In this document: one piece after another, positions 13,990-18,504 of the stretch
Position numbering within the stretch: position 1 is the stretch's first letter
Layout: every line of letters begins with the position of its first letter
Source of the DNA: Desulfuromonadales bacterium
GTDB taxonomy: Bacteria > Desulfobacterota > Desulfuromonadia > Desulfuromonadales > BM103
NCBI GenBank assembly: GCA_030640215.1
Contig: DAOWJU010000092.1
Coordinates: 1-18,504, forward strand
Length of the DNA stretch: 18,504 nucleotides
Direction of reading: 5' to 3'
Translations under genes and position numbers: made by a program
The notes under the pieces: model-generated
The model's database searches: none
What the model saw: the letters and a program-made list of their open reading frames with translations, nothing else
Told to the model about the DNA's origin: nothing

Positions 13990-16014
13990 CTAGGCTAACA
14001 GAGGAGCAATAACCAGTGCGACAACACTCATCAGCTTGATCAGGATGTTCATGGCCGGACCGGAGGTGTCTTTGAAGGGGTCGCCGACTGTGTCGCCGAT
14101 AACCGCCGCTTCGTGAGCAGCGCCCCCCTTCTTCTCGCCCTCAATTTTGCCTTGCTCAATGTACTTTTTGGCATTGTCCCAGGCACCACCACCATTGGAC
14201 ATCATCAGTGCCAGCAGTACACCACATACGGTAGCACCGGCGAGCATGCCACCGAGAGATTCCTTACCCAGCACAAAGCCGACCAGAACCGGGGCAGCAA
14301 CAGCGACCACACCAGGCAGAATCATTTCACGCAGCGCGGCTTGAGCCGAAATATCGATACATTTCTGGGAATCCGGCTTGACACCTTCTTTGCCTTCGAG
14401 CAGACCGGGGATTTCACGAAACTGACGACGAATTTCCTCAACCATCTTGCCAGCAGCACGACCAACGCTGGTCATGGTCAACGCACCCATAAAAAACGGC
14501 AGAGCACCACCGATAAAGAGACCGATAACGACCCTGGGCTCAATCAAGTTGATCGTTGTCAAGCCAACTGTCGTGGCATAAGCTGAGAAGAGCGCAAGAG
14601 CAGTCAAAGCAGCAGAACCAATGGCAAAGCCTTTACCGATGGCAGCAGTGGTGTTACCAATAGCATCGAGTCCGTCGGTAATCTCACGAACCTCAGGTCC
14701 GAGACCGGCCATTTCCGAGATACCACCAGCATTGTCAGCAATCGGACCGTAAGCATCAACCGTCATGGTAACGCCAACAGTTGCCAGCATGCCAACGGCT
14801 GCAATACCGATACCGTAAAGTCCGGCAAAGTGGTTGGCAACGAAGATAGAGACACAAATAATCAGGATCGGAATCGCAGTGGACTCAAGACCAACAGCAA
14901 GTCCATGAATGATATTTGTCGCCGGGCCGGTCTTGCTGGCCTCAGCAATACGCAGAACCGGTGCATGCGCTGTGTAGTATTCAGTGACTTGACCAATCGC
15001 GATACCAGCCAGAGTGCCCGCCAAAATGGCCCAGAAGACGCCCGTGGTCAAACCCAGGTAACCTATAAAGAAGAATGCTGCAATCAGGAAACCACCGGCG
15101 GCAACAAAAGTTGTGTAATGCAAAGCCTTGCCCGGATCCATCGACTTGAGAACTTTCATCGAACCGATACCAATGAAAGAAAAGAACAGTCCGATCATAG
15201 CCAGGCCGAGAGGCAACAGCATCGCACTAGACTGAGTATTCAGACCACTGGAGACGGTGCCGAGTTTGAGCAGCAAAGCCGGGCTGGCCGCTGCTGCGAT
15301 TGCGATGGTTGCGATAATCGAACCGACATAGGATTCAAAAATATCAGCACCCATACCAGCGGTGTCACCAACACAGTCGCCAACATTGTCAGCGATAACA
15401 CCCGGATTACGAGGATCATCTTCAGGAATACCAGCTTCTATCTTGCCGACCAGGTCTGAACCGACATCAGCAGCCTTAGTGTAGATACCACCACCAACAC
15501 GAGCAAAGAGAGCGATTGAGGAAGCACCCATGGCAAAACCATTGATGTATTTGGCAGTAGCAGGATCTCCGCCAAACATGATGTAAGCAATGCCGACGCC
15601 AACCAGGCCGAGGGAAGCCACGGCGAGTCCCATAACAGCTCCACCGTTAAAGGAAACCTCAAGAGCTTTAGCCTGACCCGATGCGCGGGCAGCTTCAGTC
15701 GTTCTCACGTTAGCGCGAGTCGCTGCCTTCATACCAATGAAGCCGCATGTCATCGAACAAAGAGAACCACCAAGGAAGGCCAAAGCCGTCTGGATGTTCA
15801 TGCCCACAGCAATTAAGCAGAAGACAACGACAATAAAGATCGCCAGCACGCGGTACTCACGGCCGAGAAAAGCCATTGCCCCGTTATAAATATCGTCGCC
15901 GATCTCTTTCATTCTGTCGTTACCAACGGGCTCTGCCTTGACCACGTTGTACAGCACAATGGCGATCACAAAACCGACCACACCGAGAATCGGTGCAAAC
16001 ATCTGTAGTTCCAT
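13990..16014 (-). CDS. hppA: Membrane-bound K+-dependent ion-pumping pyrophosphatase
   Basis: The 674-residue product hydrolyses pyrophosphate and moves H+ or Na+ across the inner membrane. It has the many hydrophobic segments expected of this 16-helix family. The pyrophosphate site shows DVGSDLVGK (183-191) and DNVGDCVGD (209-217). At [10 protein letters not shown] (453-462) Ala457 and Gly460 are the residues of the K+-dependent subfamily; K+-independent pumps have Lys and Thr there. K+-dependent members include both Na+ and H+ pumps, and I cannot decide which this is. The start has AGAGGA about nine bases upstream. It stands 44 bases after pth in the direction of transcription, within what is often a prs-rplY-pth-ychF neighbourhood, and ends in a strong terminator. 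Confidence 0.96.
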   Translation of the reverse strand: MELQMFAPILGVVGFVIAIVLYNVVKAEPVGNDRMKEIGDDIYNGAMAFLGREYRVLAIFIVVVFCLIAVGMNIQTALAFLGGSLCSMTCGFIGMKAATRANVRTTEAARASGQAKALEVSFNGGAVMGLAVASLGLVGVGIAYIMFGGDPATAKYINGFAMGASSIALFARVGGGIYTKAADVGSDLVGKIEAGIPEDDPRNPGVIADNVGDCVGDTAGMGADIFESYVGSIIATIAIAAAASPALLLKLGTVSSGLNTQSSAMLLPLGLAMIGLFFSFIGIGSMKVLKSMDPGKALHYTTFVAAGGFLIAAFFFIGYLGLTTGVFWAILAGTLAGIAIGQVTEYYTAHAPVLRIAEASKTGPATNIIHGLAVGLESTAIPILIICVSIFVANHFAGLYGIGIAAVGMLATVGVTMTVDAYGPIADNAGGISEMAGLGPEVREITDGLDAIGNTTAAIGKGFAIGSAALTALALFSAYATTVGLTTINLIEPRVVIGLFIGGALPFFMGALTMTSVGRAAGKMVEEIRRQFREIPGLLEGKEGVKPDSQKCIDISAQAALREMILPGVVAVAAPVLVGFVLGKESLGGMLAGATVCGVLLALMMSNGGGAWDNAKKYIEQGKIEGEKKGGAAHEAAVIGDTVGDPFKDTSGPAMNILIKLMSVVALVIAPLLA

Positions 16015-16058
16015 TCGTTTAGTTCCTCTCTGTTTTTCGTTAAATTAGGTGGCTATAC

Positions 16059-16634
16059 TTAGGTTAAAACTTCACGATTATTATAATTGTTCATGGCTTC
16101 CTGAGCCCCTTCTCGCAAGAGCGTCTCTAAAGCATCAGAGGCCATTTCTACATATTTTTGCAACGAGCCACGTTCTGACGCATTAAAACGGCTCAAGACA
16201 TGCCCGGAGACGTCACCACCAGCCGGTGGTCGACCAACTCCCATACGCAATCTGTTGTAACCCGTCTCGCCGAGTGCCTCACCGATGCTACGCAGACCGT
16301 TATGGCCCCCATGGCCACCGCCGACCTTGATACGCAGACAGCCGAAAGCCAGGTCAATTTCGTCATGAACCACAATCAAATCCCCCGGCGTAACACCGAG
16401 GGATTGACAGGCTGGAGCAACGCTTGCGCCACTGCGATTCATATATGTCTGGGGTAACAGGATCGTTGCCTCTTCACCGGCCACTCGCCCAACCCCATAA
16501 AAGCCCTGGTAACCTTTGCGCTTCAGAGCGATTCCAGCCCGCTCTGCCAGATAAGCAGCGACCATAAAGCCAATATTGTGGCGTGTTTCGGCATATTCTA
16601 TGCCTGGGTTACCCAACCCGACGATCAACTTCAA
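16059..16634 (-). CDS. pth: Peptidyl-tRNA hydrolase
   Basis: The 191-residue product frees tRNA from peptidyl-tRNA that drops off ribosomes. Motifs are VGLGNPGIEYAETRHNIGF (Asn9 and catalytic His19), TYMNRSG (Asn66), VVHDEIDLAFG (Asp91, Asp94) and GGGHGGHNGLRSI (Asn112). The start codon is TTG at 16634, supported by AGAGG six bases upstream and by family conservation that begins exactly there. It follows rplY by only 12 bases, so the two are very likely cotranscribed. Confidence 0.97.
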   Translation of the reverse strand: MKLIVGLGNPGIEYAETRHNIGFMVAAYLAERAGIALKRKGYQGFYGVGRVAGEEATILLPQTYMNRSGASVAPACQSLGVTPGDLIVVHDEIDLAFGCLRIKVGGGHGGHNGLRSIGEALGETGYNRLRMGVGRPPAGGDVSGHVLSRFNASERGSLQKYVEMASDALETLLREGAQEAMNNYNNREVLT

Positions 16635-16646
16635 AAGAAACCTCTT

Positions 16647-17297
16647 TTACTCTGCGGCCTCTTCATCCTCAGAAACTTCTTCAGTTGTCTCTTCACCTTC
16701 AGCCAACTCGTCTACATCGGTTTCTTCAACTTCTTCAGCCATGCGGCCAACAACTGTCAGAACCGTAAAGTTGACATCGTGCTGAGATTCAACACCTTCA
16801 GGGAAAGCAACTTCGTCAACATGAATAACATCGCCGACGCCCAGATGGGTCACATCAATTTCGATTGAAGTCGGAATACTGGTCGGCAGACAAAGGACTT
16901 CCAGTTCATGACGAACCAGCTGCAGTGTACCACCTTCGATGACCCCGATAGCCTTGCCAAGCGGCTGCACAGGGACCATGACAGAAAGCATCTTTTTCAG
17001 ATCGATTGCCAGGAAATCAACATGTTGGGTATCACGGCGAATCGCATCAATCTGCATATCCTTGAGGATAACAACCAGACCGTCAAAGGGACCATCGCCC
17101 TTCAGGGTAATCAGGGTGTTCCAACCTGCTTCAGTGGCGATTGCCTGCTGCAGAGCTTTTGGATCAAGACGAAGGTTGAGTGCTTCAATCCCTTTACCAT
17201 AAACTACAGCCGGCACCAAGCCGTCGCGACGGACTTTACGAGAGCCGCCTTTGCCCATGCGAACCCGCGTTTCTACATTCAGTACCGATTTGGCCAT
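16647..17297 (-). CDS. rplY: 50S ribosomal protein L25 / general stress protein Ctc
   Basis: The 216-residue product is the long (Ctc/TL5) form. The 5S rRNA-binding domain is about 1-92 (RVRMGKGGSRKVRRDGLVPAVVYGKG; HVDFLAIDL), the second beta domain about 98-185 (GVIEGGTLQLVRHELEVLCLPTSIPTSIEIDVTHLGVGDVIHVDEV), and a strongly acidic tail from about 188 to the end (EEVEETDVDELAEGEE...). GGAGGAACAGATAG leads into the ATG. It lies 68 bases after prs and 12 before pth, a common gene order. Confidence 0.97.
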   Translation of the reverse strand: MAKSVLNVETRVRMGKGGSRKVRRDGLVPAVVYGKGIEALNLRLDPKALQQAIATEAGWNTLITLKGDGPFDGLVVILKDMQIDAIRRDTQHVDFLAIDLKKMLSVMVPVQPLGKAIGVIEGGTLQLVRHELEVLCLPTSIPTSIEIDVTHLGVGDVIHVDEVAFPEGVESQHDVNFTVLTVVGRMAEEVEETDVDELAEGEETTEEVSEDEEAAE

Positions 17298-17365
17298 CTA
17301 TCTGTTCCTCCATCCTTAAATAACTTCGAGTATTTTTTCTGCAGCAGCTCAAACTCTGCAAGAGC

Positions 17366-18307
17366 TTAAACAAAGAGCGAACTAACAGATTCATCACCAT
17401 GAATACGGCGGATCGATTCCGCCAATAGCTTTGCCACGGAAACAATCCGTAGACGTGAGCATTCTTTGATCTTCTTTTCTGTAGGGATAGTATCAGTAAT
17501 CAACACTTCCTTAAGAGAACTTTCGTTGATCCGTTCCAGTGCCGGACCCGACAGAACCGCATGAGTTGCCGTTGCGTAGACATCACCGGCGCCGTGCGCC
17601 TTGAGCGCTGCAGCAGCCTGACAAAGAGTTCCGGCCGTATCGATCATGTCATCAACAATGATGCAGGTCTGGCCATCAACGTCACCGATAATATGCATAA
17701 CTTCAGAAACATTGGCGGCACTGCGACGCTTATCGATAATCGCCAACCCGGCATTCAAGCGTTTAGCAAAAGCCCGCGCTCGTTCCGTACCCCCGGCATC
17801 TGGAGAAACGACAATCAGGTCGCCAGGAAAGCGGGCCTTGATGTCCTCCAGAACAACTGGAGCAGCATAGAGATGGTCAACGGGAATATTGAAGAAGCCC
17901 TGTATCTGGCCAGCATGCAGGTCGATGCACAGAACCCTCTGTGCGCCTGCCGTCGTGATCAGATCCGCAACCAGTTTGCTGGTAATCGGCGTCCGCGGTG
18001 CAACCTTGCGATCTTGACGTGCATAACCAAAATAAGGAATGACAGCCGTAATACGAGCGGCCGATGCGCGCTTCAAGGCGTCAATCATGACCAGGAGTTC
18101 CATCAGGTTCTCATTGGCAGGTTGGCTGGTCGGCTGGACAACAAAAACGTCTCGACCGCGGACATTTTCGTTAATTTCTACCATGATTTCGCCGTCAGAA
18201 AAAGTCTTGACGGTTGCATTGGCCAGAGGTACTGACAGGTGCTTACAGATGTCCCGCGTCAGAGCAGGGTTTGCATTACCGGAAAAGATTTTCAGTTCTT
18301 TAAACAC
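17366..18307 (-). CDS. prs: Ribose-phosphate pyrophosphokinase (PRPP synthase)
   Basis: The 313-residue product makes PRPP from ribose 5-phosphate and ATP for nucleotide, histidine and tryptophan synthesis. It shows [19 protein letters not shown] at the start, [21 protein letters not shown] with His131, the flexible-loop basic segment IDKRR (Lys193, Arg194), VVSPDAGG, and the PRPP-binding loop [10 protein letters not shown] (218-227). The start codon is GTG, with AGGTG seven bases upstream. It begins a run prs-rplY-pth-hppA. Confidence 0.97.
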   Translation of the reverse strand: MFKELKIFSGNANPALTRDICKHLSVPLANATVKTFSDGEIMVEINENVRGRDVFVVQPTSQPANENLMELLVMIDALKRASAARITAVIPYFGYARQDRKVAPRTPITSKLVADLITTAGAQRVLCIDLHAGQIQGFFNIPVDHLYAAPVVLEDIKARFPGDLIVVSPDAGGTERARAFAKRLNAGLAIIDKRRSAANVSEVMHIIGDVDGQTCIIVDDMIDTAGTLCQAAAALKAHGAGDVYATATHAVLSGPALERINESSLKEVLITDTIPTEKKIKECSRLRIVSVAKLLAESIRRIHGDESVSSLFV

Positions 18308-18369
18308 TTAATGTCACCTGTTTCTTGAATATGCAGTCATAACAAAATCGTGGACTGCGTCTCAATTAA

Positions 18370-18398
18370 ATTATCAATATCGTTCTTGACTAAGCCAA
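18370..18398 (-). promoter_or_regulatory. Probable prs promoter
   Basis: On the minus strand TTGGCT (18393-18398) and GATAAT (18370-18375) are 17 bp apart, in the gap between the tRNA gene and prs. The leader would be about 55 bases. Confidence 0.45.
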
Positions 18399-18416
18399 GC
18401 ACGCAGAGATTTCAAG

Positions 18417-18491
18417 TGGCAGGGGCGACAGGGATCGAACCTGTGAATGCTGGAATCAAAATCCAGTGCCTTACCGCTTGGCGACGCCCCT
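18417..18491 (-). tRNA. tRNA-Gln (anticodon UUG)
   Basis: The minus strand gives a full 75-base cloverleaf: acceptor AGGGGCG with CGCCCCT, discriminator G and an encoded CCA (18417-18419), a D arm GCCAAGCGGTAAGGC, an anticodon arm CTGGA-TTTTGAT-TCCAG with anticodon TTG, a 5-base variable loop and a T arm with GTTCGATC. The anticodon and the overall form are typical of glutamine tRNA. It is followed by prs. Confidence 0.96.
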
Positions 18492-18504
18492 ATATCTACT
18501 TGTC

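Noticed and set aside
14830..15459. 209-codon plus-strand open frame
   Set aside because: It is antisense to the highly conserved pyrophosphatase gene and its product is low-complexity and unlike any family.
17561..18235. 224-codon plus-strand open frame
   Set aside because: It is antisense to prs and has no start signal.

Overview
The window reads as chromosomal DNA of a deltaproteobacterium of the Desulfuromonadales (Geobacter / Desulfuromonas / Pelobacter relatives). The basis is inference from gene content and order: a eukaryote-type citrate synthase of the kind known from Geobacteraceae, a dusB-ntrB-ntrC cluster, a short GrdB-like protein with an in-frame UGA, an rpsF-rpsR-DUF2232-rplI-dnaB ribosomal/replication cluster, and a tRNA-Gln-prs-rplY-pth cluster. 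Base composition and codon use look even throughout, and I see no transposase, integrase, phage gene or CRISPR array.

Layout. At the left edge (minus strand) lies the N-terminal part of a radical SAM protein that runs off the window. A divergent, secreted tandem-domain rhodanese follows (plus), then a 77-bp palindromic element and a GrdB-family gene (plus) whose reading frame crosses a UGA. That UGA is followed at once by a SECIS-like hairpin, so I annotate one selenoprotein of 278 residues instead of two genes. A strong bidirectional terminator separates it from the convergent citrate synthase gene (minus), which has a long leader and an operator-like dyad next to its promoter. Divergent from gltA is an operon-like run on the plus strand: dusB (nifR3), an NtrB-type PAS histidine kinase overlapping dusB, an NtrC-type sigma54 activator, and dihydrofolate reductase.

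From about 8.9 kb to the end everything is on the minus strand. Read in the direction of transcription (right to left) it is tRNA-Gln(UUG), prs, rplY/ctc, pth, hppA (membrane pyrophosphatase), terminator, ychF, then rpsF, rpsR, a DUF2232 (YybS-like) membrane protein, rplI and dnaB, closed by a terminator that overlaps the dnaB stop codon. These are mostly translation and replication housekeeping genes: PRPP synthesis, ribosomal proteins S6, S18, L9 and L25, peptidyl-tRNA recycling, ribosome-associated ATPase YchF and the replicative helicase. A pyrophosphate-driven ion pump is embedded among them.

The points most worth a second look are the recoded UGA selenoprotein with its SECIS candidate and upstream palindromic element, the 18-bp coding tandem repeat in the S6 tail, the dyad and structured leader of gltA, a Cys/His cluster inserted in DnaB, and the position of the hppA terminator directly upstream of ychF. 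I did not find a gene system that is clearly undescribed; most of the window is core genome.
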